From Colwellia sp. PAMC 21821 (GTDB taxonomy: Bacteria; Pseudomonadota; Gammaproteobacteria; Enterobacterales; Alteromonadaceae): a stretch of 64,000 nt of DNA. Positions 13,201 through 21,620 of the stretch are shown here, one piece after another. A program made the translations under genes and the position numbers. The notes under the pieces were generated by a model. It saw nothing but the letters and a program-made list of their open reading frames with translations, was not told where the DNA came from and did no database searches. The DNA lies in contig NZ_CP014943.1 of the NCBI RefSeq assembly GCF_002077175.1, positions 2,542,001 through 2,606,000 on the forward strand, written 5' to 3'. Position 1 is the first letter of the stretch; every line of letters starts with the position of its first letter.

Positions 13201-16200
13201 AGCTGAATGTTAGTTAAAGATACATCGCCGCTATTTTCCACATAAAAACGATAAACAAGATCAAAGGTACCGTCAGCAGGATCAAAGGTATTGCTGATTA
13301 ACTCTTTTGCTACGCCAATAACCGGTGTTGATGTTGTTGTTGCTACGCTCATTGCGGTTTGTGTGCGGTAATTATTTAAAGGTGCGCTTGTAGAAGTAAC
13401 AGGATTGTTGCCTGTGCCGGTTGTAATATCGGCAAAGTTACGTACGTTTTCAGCTGCCGCACCCGTTTGTTGTCCGGCATAATCAATATCGGTATTCGCT
13501 GTTAAGGTTGAACCGGGTTTAACAGAAGCTTGTAAGTTGGTATCAAAGGTTATCGTTAATGTTGCCGCAGGGTCCATGGCAAAAGTGCGGTTAATACTCA
13601 GCAGGTTACTGTCTGCGCCACTAACGGTAAAGTCAGTTGCACTTATTGTGGTTGTTAGATCTGTATTATCAACTACACTGCCAGTGCTTAAAACATCCAA
13701 TGAGGTAATGTTTTCAACGCCATCAGGTAATTGAATTTGCCAGTTGCCGCTGTCACCATCTTGAATTTGAAATGCTTGAGCTAAACCGTCGTTTGTTAGT
13801 ACTAAAGTCCATTTAAACGTTGGTGTTTCATCGGTACGGTTATCAACGGTGCTAGGTGTTGTTGCACTGGTCAGTGATAGTTTTGGCTCAACGACTTTAG
13901 CTAGTATATTACTCGAAACCGAGTTTTGTACGGTACTTAATAATACTTCAAATTGATTTGATAATATTACATTTTGTTGGTTTGATAATTGGTTTTTAAC
14001 CAAAGCAGAAAACTCAATAACAATATATTCAGTATCGCCATCAGCATCACTGTTTGTTACGTTACCTATATCAAAATCAACAGAATTTTCTGATGTGCCT
14101 AATGTAGGAGTTATTACACAGTTGGGAGTTACAGTATTTTCAGGATCTGGTTGAGCAGATGCTCCCGTACATAGACCAGCACCTAAACTTGACGTTAAAT
14201 TTCCGTCGCTAACTAATGCAATAAAAGCGCTACTAGGGACATAATCAAGACCTGCAGGTAAATTATCTCTGATAATAAAGTTGTCAGCGGATCCTTCTGG
14301 TACGGAAACCACTAAACGATATTTAATCTCTTCACCAACTGAAAGTAGTCGTTCTGAACCGCTCGCACCTGAACCTGCTTCACTGGTATGAGTGAAATTA
14401 GTGCTAACAATAGATTTTACTGAGGTGGTTAATTCAACCGTAACGGTTGCAGAAGCGGTAGTTTGATAGCTTTTTTCAGTGCCTGGACTTGAGTCGGATA
14501 AAGTACTACCAGCCCCTTGTAAACTGGTCCATTTCAAGGTCGCGTTGTTGGTAATATCTTGACCTGGTGAAGCTGCAGTTGAAACATTCGCTTCATAAGT
14601 AAACACACAGCTTTGATTGGCTGCTAGTTTATCAATAGTGAGTTTAATACCTTGGTTAGCTGTATCAGTATCGTCAAAACTTTTGGTCCCTGCTGCACAG
14701 GCTCCATATGCTGCGCTATTGGTTTTATAAATTAATTCTTGGGGTAAAATATCATCTAAGGTAATATCAAAAGCACTCGCGTCAGCACTTGCCGGAGCGG
14801 TAATGGTTAATGTGTAAGTTATAGCGTCTCCGGCATCACCACCTGCGTTACCCGCGCTTTTGTCTAGGGTTAATGTCGGGTCTACACGCTTTAAGTTTAG
14901 TGCGGATGAAGTATAAGTACCTGTGCTGTCAGTATATGTAGCGCTATTGTCAAAAGTGTCATTGCCTGCATCGACTTTAACAGCATTAATTTCAAGTACG
15001 ATATACTCTACATCAGCGTCATCATCGCTATTGGTTACTGTGCCTAAATCAAAACTAGGATCATCACCTGCAGTAAAAGAGCCTGCAGCAATATCACAAT
15101 CAGGCGTGGCACTAGCACTTGCTAATGTATATGGACAAACACCAGTACCTGGGTCTGTTGCAATACTTGAGCTTAAGCCAGGCCCAACAAAACCAATTTT
15201 CGCACTACCATCATTTTGATAAATTAGCTCAGGTGGTAATAAATCTGTTAGGTTGACTGTGCTGTGAACACCTTCAGGTATAGCGGAAACAATATGAAAA
15301 CGTGCTATTTCACCAATGGCTAACTCATTAGCGGTACTATCCACTTCTGATGTAGCAACTAATGTTTTATCAACACTAGGGCTGATACTAGTTACTGTAA
15401 TTATACTTTCTCGTACAGGGAAAGCAGCTTTACCTTCACCGGCGGCAAAGGTCATTTGAGCAGTGTTGACTATGTCAGTATTAGCGGCAATATTGCTATT
15501 AACATTACAAGAAAATGTCAAGGTTGCGACAGCTGCTGCAGCTAAACTTCCTTCATTAACTGATGTATCGCTAAGTATAAGACCATTAACTAGATCTCCT
15601 GAAAAAGCACCACTACCTCCAGCTCCAACCAATACAGGGGTAGTACAAGATGCTGAGTCAAGCGCACTGCCAAACACATCAGTTACTGTTACATCAAAAG
15701 CATCAGCTCCACCGATGTTTTCTAACGTTATTTTATAGTCAATTGGATCACCAGCATCTAAATCTGTCGTATCACTGGTAATCTCTTTTGTTACTGTAAC
15801 ATCAGGCGCTCGAACCGTTATTTGTGTCACTGTGTTATTTTTTGCGTTATCAACGGCGGTATTATTGGTTTCGGCGTTTAATAAGTTAGCCAGGCTTAAA
15901 CCATCAGCATAAGGCTGGTTGCTAGCAACCGCATAAACATTGACAACAATATTCCTTGAATTCGCGGTACCAGTATTAATGTTGCCAAAGTCAATGTTAA
16001 TACTGTTTGAACCGCCATCGCGGGTAACAGTAAAGTCACCATTATATTCAGACGAGGCATCATATTCTATAAAGTTACCCGCAGCAGCTGACCCAGGATA
16101 AGCGCTTGAACTTGTTTGTGTTGCTGCTGGAAAATCTGTAGCGGTAAATACGGGAAGGGGTAATACATCGGTCAGTATAACGTTGTTTGCATCACCTGAG

Positions 16201-17462
16201 GGTATTGTCATCGTTAGCTGAAAATGTACAACATCACCAGGCTTCACCGTGCTTGAGCTGATAGTACTTTTGCTGATAGTAACATCATCAATGGTCACCG
16301 AGGCACTAGAGCCTTCAGTACAATTTTGTGCTCCGCTAGCATCACTAAGGCCGTAAGTTGCGGTAACGCTATTGTTGATAGTGTCACGCGTCAGTATGGG
16401 GTCGCCATTGTCATAACTTTGATCAATAACCGCGGTATAGGTTATTGTACCGTTTTCAGCTGGGCCGATTTCACCTCCAGCATCGGTAATAGCCTTTAAT
16501 ATATTTGCATTTTCAAAAGTTGATGAAGTACCAGGAACTAAATAAGGAACTGCTAATGTAGTAGTAGCACTTACGGCACCATTATGTACAATTGATAACT
16601 GAATTTCATTACTACCAAGATCACTGTAACTAATACCATCCTCTAGAATATCAGTTACGGTAAAGGCACTAATACCATCAATATACTCAGAAGTTTGATA
16701 GGCGTATGTATAAGTAATAGTAGAGCCAGGCGTACCACTCCCGCTAGCACTTTTTCTTAACACCAAATGCTTTGCAGAGTTAATTGCAGAATCGCTATTA
16801 CAAGTCATAGCGTTTAAGGTATCGGTAATATACACATCGAATTCTGCGCGGATATCCTCAGAAATGCCATTTGTACCCGTTTCTGATGTACACGTTATAT
16901 TAATATCAACTGCATTGCCTACACCGGTATCAGATTCTAGGGTCGCCTCGTCTGGCGAAATACTACAAGTCGTAGCGCCCACAATATTTAAAGGACCAAC
17001 GTACTTAACATTGCCTGGTAGCGTAATTGTTGGAAAAGTTACTGGCGCGACTGTAGCGGTTGAAGCAATATCCGCAATTGCAACAATCGGATACTTCCAT
17101 GCTGGACCCGGTGGATTTTCACCTTCTGGTTGTGTGTCTGATATCGAATATTTAATTACCGTGGGCGTAAAGTTATTGGTATCAGCAGTACCAACGATAG
17201 TGTCTTCGCCTTTTGTACCCGTGGCTGTATCGCCAAATTGGAAGCCTGGTACTATGCCGATGGCATTAGTTTGTAATATATTGGGTTTGGCATTTAAATT
17301 GACATTAAGACAAACCTCTACATCTAAAGGCTCCTGAGTACCTGAAACAGAACCAACAGGTATAGTAAGGGCAACTAAACTTCCACCCTCAGTTCCGGTA
17401 AAAGCTGAGCCAGAAATAGGATCGTTTAAGGTACCAGTCGCTGTATAGGTTTGGTTAGACAC
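4254..17462 (-). CDS. Giant DUF11-repeat surface protein with C-terminal OmpA domain (main frame)
   Basis: 4,402 residues, very acidic and rich in Asp, Asn, Ser and Thr. Order of parts: about seven divergent DUF11-like beta-sandwich modules (residues about 200-1350; recurring VTVTKEI..GDPIDYKITLEN style); fourteen regular repeats of about 156 residues (about 1380-3580), each opening AIGVAK or a variant and closing in an Asp/Gly-rich SDNGxxPExDNG linker that may bind calcium; an SdrD_B-like module (about 3585, TVWIDSDRNDE); a carboxypeptidase-regulatory-like module; another DUF11 (about 3800); a second SdrD_B-like module (GKVFDDRDSD); a degenerate OmpA-like segment; and an intact OmpA-like domain (from about 4307: LFDSNKSTV, then TGFADSSGVEHYNLALGLRR with the peptidoglycan-binding Asp and Arg). 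The listed start is a GTG without a ribosome site and is probably not real: the frame is open up to 17513, and the signal peptide lies in the adjacent frame (17482-17718). A stalk-like, peptidoglycan-attached surface protein is likely; its ligand is unknown. Confidence 0.85.
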   Translation of the reverse strand: MSNQTYTATGTLNDPISGSAFTGTEGGSLVALTIPVGSVSGTQEPLDVEVCLNVNLNAKPNILQTNAIGIVPGFQFGDTATGTKGEDTIVGTADTNNFTPTVIKYSISDTQPEGENPPGPAWKYPIVAIADIASTATVAPVTFPTITLPGNVKYVGPLNIVGATTCSISPDEATLESDTGVGNAVDINITCTSETGTNGISEDIRAEFDVYITDTLNAMTCNSDSAINSAKHLVLRKSASGSGTPGSTITYTYAYQTSEYIDGISAFTVTDILEDGISYSDLGSNEIQLSIVHNGAVSATTTLAVPYLVPGTSSTFENANILKAITDAGGEIGPAENGTITYTAVIDQSYDNGDPILTRDTINNSVTATYGLSDASGAQNCTEGSSASVTIDDVTISKSTISSSTVKPGDVVHFQLTMTIPSGDANNVILTDVLPLPVFTATDFPAATQTSSSAYPGSAAAGNFIEYDASSEYNGDFTVTRDGGSNSINIDFGNINTGTANSRNIVVNVYAVASNQPYADGLSLANLLNAETNNTAVDNAKNNTVTQITVRAPDVTVTKEITSDTTDLDAGDPIDYKITLENIGGADAFDVTVTDVFGSALDSASCTTPVLVGAGGSGAFSGDLVNGLILSDTSVNEGSLAAAAVATLTFSCNVNSNIAANTDIVNTAQMTFAAGEGKAAFPVRESIITVTSISPSVDKTLVATSEVDSTANELAIGEIARFHIVSAIPEGVHSTVNLTDLLPPELIYQNDGSAKIGFVGPGLSSSIATDPGTGVCPYTLASASATPDCDIAAGSFTAGDDPSFDLGTVTNSDDDADVEYIVLEINAVKVDAGNDTFDNSATYTDSTGTYTSSALNLKRVDPTLTLDKSAGNAGGDAGDAITYTLTITAPASADASAFDITLDDILPQELIYKTNSAAYGACAAGTKSFDDTDTANQGIKLTIDKLAANQSCVFTYEANVSTAASPGQDITNNATLKWTSLQGAGSTLSDSSPGTEKSYQTTASATVTVELTTSVKSIVSTNFTHTSEAGSGASGSERLLSVGEEIKYRLVVSVPEGSADNFIIRDNLPAGLDYVPSSAFIALVSDGNLTSSLGAGLCTGASAQPDPENTVTPNCVITPTLGTSENSVDFDIGNVTNSDADGDTEYIVIEFSALVKNQLSNQQNVILSNQFEVLLSTVQNSVSSNILAKVVEPKLSLTSATTPSTVDNRTDETPTFKWTLVLTNDGLAQAFQIQDGDSGNWQIQLPDGVENITSLDVLSTGSVVDNTDLTTTISATDFTVSGADSNLLSINRTFAMDPAATLTITFDTNLQASVKPGSTLTANTDIDYAGQQTGAAAENVRNFADITTGTGNNPVTSTSAPLNNYRTQTAMSVATTTSTPVIGVAKELISNTFDPADGTFDLVYRFYVENSGDVSLTNIQLTDDLAATFSPIASSDIDVTSITSTDFTVDSSFDGITNKTLINNTTSSTLAIGVTKTVDIAVTVSPGNDLGTFNNSAVTNAESARDVTNTASDNSVNGSDPDPANDGPSNDASPTPVTFAVDPALGLAKSVNGPVVDNGDGTFTFNYQFAVKNTGDVNLTDLQVVDNLSTIFASADSFSVSTPTSTDFTINNSYNGDTDTNLLAASQSLIVGASGIINLQVTVSPGTTLTYNNSATTNANSPNGIASDTSDNGTNTETDNGSGGLADPTPITFVESPKVNIANTVSDGPTNNGDGTHTLTYTMVIKNTGKTALANVQVVDDLTAMFGAGNYVVDAKSAENGLSINNNYNGGNDTNLLAPNQNLAIGESKTITFTVTVTPGTTLSYSNNATASGTSPGGTTANDISDNGTDPETNNNSGGVDDPTPVTFTEAPDIGVAKAISAGPTNNGDGTHSLTYSIVVKNTGDITLNNVQIVDDLNTTFSGASYVVDAKSTAGTLTINSTYDGNTDKNLLDSSQNLVVGASETISLTVTVTPGTTLGNYENQAVASAQSPGGESVTDDSDNGTNPETNNDSGGLADKTPVTFVENPAIGVAKAISATPTNNGDGTYTLTYNVVVKNTGAINLSNVQVEDDLNTTFSGATFVVDAKSTAGTLTINNAFNGNSDKNLLAPSQNLAVGASETIALTVTVTPGNNLGAYNNSATASATSPSGAGVTDISDNGSNPETDNGSGGLADSTPITFVEGSAIGVAKSISAGPTNNGDGTYTLTYDMVVKNIGAINLTNVQVVDDLSTTFSGAIFVVDAKSTAGTLTINSNFNGNGDTNLLAANQSLSVGAQETISVKVIVTPGSTSTYSNSATASGNSPSGASVSDVSDAGSDPESDNGAGGSDDATTVNFDESPAIGIAKRISSSVVNNNDGSYTLTYAMLVQNNGDIELNSVQIIEDFTVTYPSPATVQVDNIVSNNFTINANFDGDSDKNLLAANQTLTSGALASSSATLDLTVTITPGTNLGPYNNTAKVNGTSPSGAVISDDSDDGTDADGDNGDGSLATPTPVTFTETPAIGIAKEISGPVTNNEDGSYSLIYSIVVRNNGDVPLNSVQVSEPLSTTFAGANFTVGTISSADIGVNNAFNGLNTGDSNLLATGQDLAFDTSATILVPVTVTPGSTLGPYSNTATASANSAGGNIVNDDSDNGSSPITNNGSGGENDPTIYTFTEAPAIGIAKSLVAEPVNNSDGSYNLSYQLVVENIGDITLSNVQVIENLRLTFPAPTAFTVTSLSANSLSVNTAFDGENDTNIFATNQNLDVAASDTILLQLTVTPGENLGPYENTATATAQSPAGNNISDISDNGINTSGNNEAGTTDADKTPVTFSEAPALGIAKAISNINNLGDGRYQVNYQFNAKNTGDIVLNDVQIDENLASIFANASAFSVVNLSSAQLNVNGSFDGNTDTSLLAVSQTLAANGTAIVDLSIIITPADNLGPYNNSVTISGTSPSGNTFNDVSDNGNDPAGDNGDGGFADTTSLTFTEAPAIGIAKALVAEPVNNSDGSYNLSYQLVVENIGDISLSNVQIVEDLRATFPAPTTFIVNSLSANTLSVNADFDGEGDTNVFAANQSLAVAAKDTILLQLTVTPGANLGPYNNTAAASGQSPSGDDVTDNSDNGSNTSGDNGAGGNDDATPVTFTEAPAIGVAKAMTNVSNNGDGTYALTYTFNLKNTGDIALNNVQVVDDLMSTFQNQSIYTITSLSSVSLAVNTSFNGNSDTTLLAANQSLALGTSDVITLVLELTPADNLGPYNNSAQASGNSPSGSSINDTSDNGVDPEGDNGDGGFNDATPITFTEAPAIGIAKLLVAEPVNNSDGSYNLSYQLVVENIGDISLTNVQIVEDLRATFPAPATFSVNSLSANTLSVNADFDGESDTNVFAANQSFAVAAKDTIVLQLTVTPGENLGPYNNTAVASAQSPSGADVNDDSDNGSNTSGDNGDGSDNDATPVTFTEAPAIGVAKTVSGEIVPTVNGSVGNFDVPFALVIQNNGDVPLTNIQLIDDVSSRFGSAYVSISEAAEITASTAEETPNLNANFPTNLFDGTSGRLMPGQSINISFTLELNPGAEEAKGIITNQAQALGTSSGGVEVNDLSDSGTNASNNPTTGGDNPSAPGNTSGGTDDPTPFELPAGSLQGTVWIDSDRNDEMSEGEPLLIGWTIQVTDTNGNIVATVVTDENGFFQIENLPQGDYTVDFITPNGTTFFSTTSSIPANESVNIPVPVDPSGVVYDSLTRIPVANTLVTMVDSNGTALPDVCLLPNQQNQITGDDGYYFFLLFLGADPACQHNDTFTLVVTAPEEEYQPSHSNLILPQAGVLDPTGLQNPFALSNSAMAPAIGDDTTYYMAFTLAQGDPDVINNHIAVDKIGVNPSMIRLTKSANTKQTLIGGLIRYSIQIENISEVDVENLTLIDYLPAGFTYVENSAYTNDADGAMQLTSNQPLTVSGIDVPAESSVEFIYILRVGAGVARGKHINRVSPYLGSAPIGNEATATVIVGADPDFEEVTILGKVFDDRDSDNWQDSANASALFIQGGISESSYVANSTFIINADGQRQLDDASAPLNHGIDLGDLTGRSSEADNANNHQIIIRQQLRDLAFSDNLVLTTAEGTHITMSSQGNSESNPTGEVAKGLTAQDLRIERNITVLANGHYQVDLIIQNHGIQEIGIPGVRVATVEGLYIETDLHGRFHLEAVDVPNLARGRNFYMKVDKATLPPESTFVSENPRVKRITQGLPTRFDFAIQLAKQQFDGGEQHALIKLGDLLFNEGSAELNAEHKVWLTQMSDTINQYQGGTIQIIGQAHTQALAYQRANNTYQWLLPLIREDLRPAFSVDLVEEVDGNFAPIINIANETKLGSILFDSNKSTVKAEYQPLLNSIAEQLASAEKGYLAITGFADSSGVEHYNLALGLRRAKAVFEQLKTRMPAQAWEKLTIKIQKIDTENSMKEDK
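6715..13325 (-). repeat. 14-copy intragenic repeat array of about 465 bp per unit
   Basis: Each unit encodes one DUF11-like module starting with an IGVAK/IGIAK motif and ending with a DxSDNG..DNGxGG linker followed by TPVTF. Units 9, 11 and 13 (opening near 9555, 8619 and 7686) are almost identical (LVAEPVNNSDGSYNLSYQL), while units 10 and 12 share a different signature (TPADNLGPYNNS, GDNGDGGF). The unit of recent duplication there is therefore a pair of about 935 bp. Units 4-6 form a second related group. Such arrays expand and contract by recombination. Confidence 0.9.
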
Positions 17463-17481
17463 TAGTTCTAAATCAAGACCA

Positions 17482-17718
17482 CTAAAAGTAGCTGACTGAT
17501 AGGTTATCTTCTGCTAACTGCAGCAAATAATAAGGGCCATAGCCGATATCTGCTGACCCATTGGTAAAATTAGCGTTAAAACAGAATTGCTCACCAATAA
17601 ATGATTCAGCAGGAGACGAATTAGCTACAGTAGGCAGTGATGCAGCAAAAACTGAGGGAACACTGATTAAGAAAAGAAAGATTACTTTGGATAATAGCTG
17701 AAAAATTTTATTAGGCAT
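17482..17718 (-). CDS. N-terminal part of the giant DUF11 protein, ended by a frame break
   Basis: 78 residues. It begins with a clear signal peptide (Lys near the start, hydrophobic core FLFLISVPSV, cleavage near FAA-S) and continues with the opening of a DUF11-type module (ESFIGEQFCFNANF..GYGPYYLLQL), which is normally followed by more strands of the same fold. It stops at TAG (17484-17482) directly after TTT. Dropping one T from the TTTT run at 17484-17487 joins it without interruption to SGLDLELVSNQTYTATG of the main frame, which continues the same module. The two pieces therefore belong to one gene split by a +1 shift. This may be a sequencing or assembly error, a real mutation, a phase-variable tract, or a programmed +1 frameshift at UUU-UAG, where the tRNA could re-pair with UUU. 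Confidence 0.75.
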   Translation of the reverse strand: MPNKIFQLLSKVIFLFLISVPSVFAASLPTVANSSPAESFIGEQFCFNANFTNGSADIGYGPYYLLQLAEDNLSVSYF

Positions 17719-18098
17719 TGCATTCCCATAGACAGGTTATAATTATTAGTTGTTGAACTTCCATGTTGAAACACTTTTTAACACTTTATTTCAAATTGAT
17801 ATTTTTGTCACTACTTTTTAATAAAAAAACAATATAAATCAATGCGTAAAAGTAATATAAGTACTTTAAAAGGTGATGTAGATAATATTCTACATTTTCG
17901 GTTGTAGCATGAAATATTGATAGTAAGTGGAATAGACTAGTGTTAAGAAAACAAGTAGTCAGAGTATTTAAGGAAAATATAGCAGAATCAGTATCAGTAT
18001 CAGTAATGATGCACCAGATATAAAAATGCCGCTCAATTTTAAGTGAGCGGCATTAACAATGATTTAAGGCTTGGTGGTGCTAGATAATAGTCAAAAAG
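17719..18098 (-). promoter_or_regulatory. Upstream region of the giant protein gene
   Basis: A very AT-rich 380-bp gap that must carry the promoter for the giant protein/barrel pair, since the next gene upstream has its own terminator (18021-18054). No convincing -35/-10 pair could be fixed. A short direct repeat of TCAGTA (three units, 17991-18008) is present. No gene was seen. Confidence 0.4.
18021..18054 (-). terminator. Rho-independent terminator of the RRM protein gene
   Basis: An 11-bp perfect stem (AATGCCGCTCA / TGAGCGGCATT) with an 8-nt loop, followed on the minus strand by TTTTTA. It lies 45 bp past the stop of the RRM gene. Confidence 0.85.
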
Positions 18099-18545
18099 TT
18101 ATTCAACAACCTGTTCTGGTCGTTCTTTTGCTTCTCGAACTTTTAAAGTTCTTTGTTGAAACTCACTGTCATTTAAAGACGCAACAGCTTGTTCAGCATC
18201 GCCTGCTGATATTTCAACGAAACCAAAGCCGCGTCTTTTTCCAGTATGTTTATCTTTCATCAATCTTACAGACTGAACTTGACCATACTCAGAGAATAAT
18301 TCTCTTACTGCTGCTTCATTGGCTCTATACGGTAAGTTACCAACGTAGAGTGTACTGATGCTTGTGTCTGCTTCTTGTGCATTTGTTTCGGCTTTTCCAA
18401 CTAAGGGCGCGATAAATGCACAAACAAAAGCAACAACTGCAACGCTCATACTGGTAAGTTCAAATACAGTACTGTTAGCTAAAAAGTAAATAGCGACAGA
18501 AAATACTAACGCAACAATTAGCGTTAATGCTTGGGGAGACTTCAT
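18099..18545 (-). CDS. Membrane-anchored RRM RNA-binding protein
   Basis: 148 residues. Two hydrophobic segments (about 7-24 and 30-49) form a membrane hairpin, followed by a short acidic linker and one RNA recognition motif (about 64-140) with RNP2 LYVGNL (66-71) and RNP1 RRGFGFVEI (104-112), including the aromatic residues that stack on RNA. Short RRM proteins occur in many bacteria, and a membrane-bound form is known in marine gammaproteobacteria. The sequence predicts that the RRM faces the cytoplasm and would bring bound RNA to the inner membrane; the targets are unknown. It is a single-gene unit between the rrn promoter region and the surface-protein locus, with its own terminator. Confidence 0.85.
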   Translation of the reverse strand: MKSPQALTLIVALVFSVAIYFLANSTVFELTSMSVAVVAFVCAFIAPLVGKAETNAQEADTSISTLYVGNLPYRANEAAVRELFSEYGQVQSVRLMKDKHTGKRRGFGFVEISAGDAEQAVASLNDSEFQQRTLKVREAKERPEQVVE

Positions 18546-19118
18546 AATGGATACCTAATTATTATTTTATAAAAAACTTAAATTGCAATTCTATGTTACC
18601 CACCTTTTGGTAATGTGCAAGAATAAGTGTGATTTTTATGCAATTTATTCAGGTAAGTATCTTTTGGGGTGTCCAATTGTAAAAAGGTGCGTTATGTGAG
18701 TTCCTGATAAAGTTGCTACTCTATATAGTACTTATAAATCTCTTTGTTTTACATAATCTGACGTTCACCATGATTTTCGCCTAATAACTTACTTTTTAGC
18801 ACAATAGGGTAAATCGAATTTGAAGCTATACTTGAATGTCGATTAAGTCTTTAACACATCAGGTGACTTTCGTTTATTCACTATATAAAGGGGAGCCACT
18901 TAGTTAATATTGATATTAATGCAAATGCGCCCATATAAAGCCTAATTTGAGAGAATGAAAGTTATAAGCCAGCCACCAATCGACATTAAATTCAGTACAG
19001 GTAAGTAACTAAGCGCATGTGCTGAATGCTATTTAAACGGCTATAGCTCAATAAAAATGCTACCTGTGCAAATAAAAAGCAAACAAACATCTTTTCGCAA
19101 TTTAATTGCATTTAGGTG

Positions 19119-19146
19119 TTGACGTGAGGCGAGAAATCTCTAAAAT
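19119..19146 (+). promoter_or_regulatory. rrn promoter P1
   Basis: -35 TTGACG (19119-19124), 16-bp spacer, -10 TAAAAT (19141-19146), followed by a GC-rich discriminator (GCGCTCC). Such discriminators are characteristic of stringently controlled rRNA promoters. An A/T-rich stretch lies just upstream. Confidence 0.75.
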
Positions 19147-19288
19147 GCGCTCCAGTTCCAAGGGGTAACCCCAACGGGCTCTTTTAATAAGTTATCTAAC
19201 GCGGTTTAGGCCGAATTGGTTAACGTAATGTTTTAAAGTAGGGTTTTGAATCTTCTGAAAAGAAAGTTTAAAAAAACGAAATAAAACG

Positions 19289-19316
19289 TTGACATTAAAA
19301 CTGAGTTGCGTAGAAT
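19289..19316 (+). promoter_or_regulatory. rrn promoter P2
   Basis: -35 TTGACA (19289-19294), 16-bp spacer, -10 TAGAAT (19311-19316), again with a GCGC discriminator. An A-rich tract (about 19265-19286) directly upstream could act as an UP element. Confidence 0.8.
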
Positions 19317-19407
19317 GCGCATCTCGCTTCAGGCAAGGCCTGCAGCAACGAAGCAAAGCGAATGAGATTTTGTTTCGGTTAGTTTTTTACTTCGAGTTTA
19401 AACTAAC

Positions 19408-19422
19408 GTTCTTTAACAATTA
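19408..19422 (+). promoter_or_regulatory. Leader boxA antitermination site
   Basis: GTTCTTTAACAATTA matches the conserved rrn boxA core (CTTTAACA), the binding site of NusB/NusE. The same core recurs in the 16S-23S spacer at 21732. Confidence 0.75.
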
Positions 19423-19423
19423 G

Positions 19424-19449
19424 TTATCATGCAATTTGTGTGGACACTC
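19424..19449 (+). other. 16S processing stem, left arm
   Basis: The 26 nt here (TTATCATG...GGACACTC) pair almost perfectly with 21272-21297 (GAGTGTTCACAC...ATGATAA), enclosing the 16S gene. This is the expected RNase III substrate for 17S precursor release. Confidence 0.8.
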
Positions 19450-19687
19450 ACATTAACGTTGATTTTACATAGTTACCTATTTCTTCGGAAAGAACGTAAC
19501 AAAAAAACAGCTTAATATGATGTCACACAAAAAATAAGTATCATTTAGGTCTTCGGATTTAAATTATACGTTTTATGTAGTTTTTATCTTCTTTAGTCGG
19601 ATAGGTAAGAACACGACAGAATTCATTGAGCAGATGTCTTTTCTTGGTTCACTTCGGTGAGTTAAGGTGAGCATCACAAACGATTTT

Positions 19688-21232
<1,545 letters not shown>

Positions 21233-21271
21233 TCTTGAAGTAAAACAGCTTAATGAGAACCTCGGTTCTAC

Positions 21272-21297
21272 GAGTGTTCACACAAATTACATGATAA
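21272..21297 (+). other. 16S processing stem, right arm
   Basis: Complement of 19424-19449; together they bracket the 16S gene. Confidence 0.8.
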
Positions 21298-21354
21298 CGA
21301 ATTAGAAGAAGTCCAAACATCTAAGCTTCGGACAACAATTCTTGAAAGAGAAAT

Positions 21355-21431
<77 letters not shown>

Positions 21432-21544
21432 ATTTACGCTTTTTACGGCGTTGGAATGATACTCGTGTAGAAAAGCCTACACTTCGCATCCTTCCGCCTT
21501 GTAAAAAACGTAAATCTGAAGTTTTAATCTGATGTTTCCCATTC

Positions 21545-21620
21545 GGGGCTATAGCTCAGCTGGGAGAGCGCCTGCCTTGCACGCAGGAGGTCAGCAGTTC
21601 GATCCTGCTTAGCTCCACCA
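21545..21620 (+). tRNA. alaT: tRNA-Ala (anticodon UGC)
   Basis: 76 nt with encoded CCA. The acceptor stem is GGGGCTA/TAGCTCC (with the G3-U70 pair that marks tRNA-Ala), the anticodon loop is CTTGCAC with TGC, and the T-loop is TTCGATC. It is the second spacer tRNA. Confidence 0.97.

Larger units (their letters stand above)
18546..19687 (+). promoter_or_regulatory. rrn operon promoter and leader region
   Basis: 1.1 kb without a protein gene. The first 550 bp (to about 19080) hold nothing recognisable. From 19080 on come two strong promoters, AT-rich UP-like tracts, a leader boxA and the left arm of the 16S processing stem, each listed separately. Confidence 0.7.

Noticed and set aside
6715..13325. 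RTX/type I secreted adhesin
   Set aside because: The Asp-rich linkers look calcium-binding, but there are no GGxGxDxUx nonapeptides, no C-terminal secretion signal and no adjacent type I secretion genes; a signal peptide and an OmpA domain are present instead.
6592..17337. Many long open frames on the plus strand opposite the giant repeat gene
   Set aside because: They recur with the period of the repeat, have repeated Leu/Pro/Ser-rich sequence without family features, and are explained as antisense shadows of the module array.
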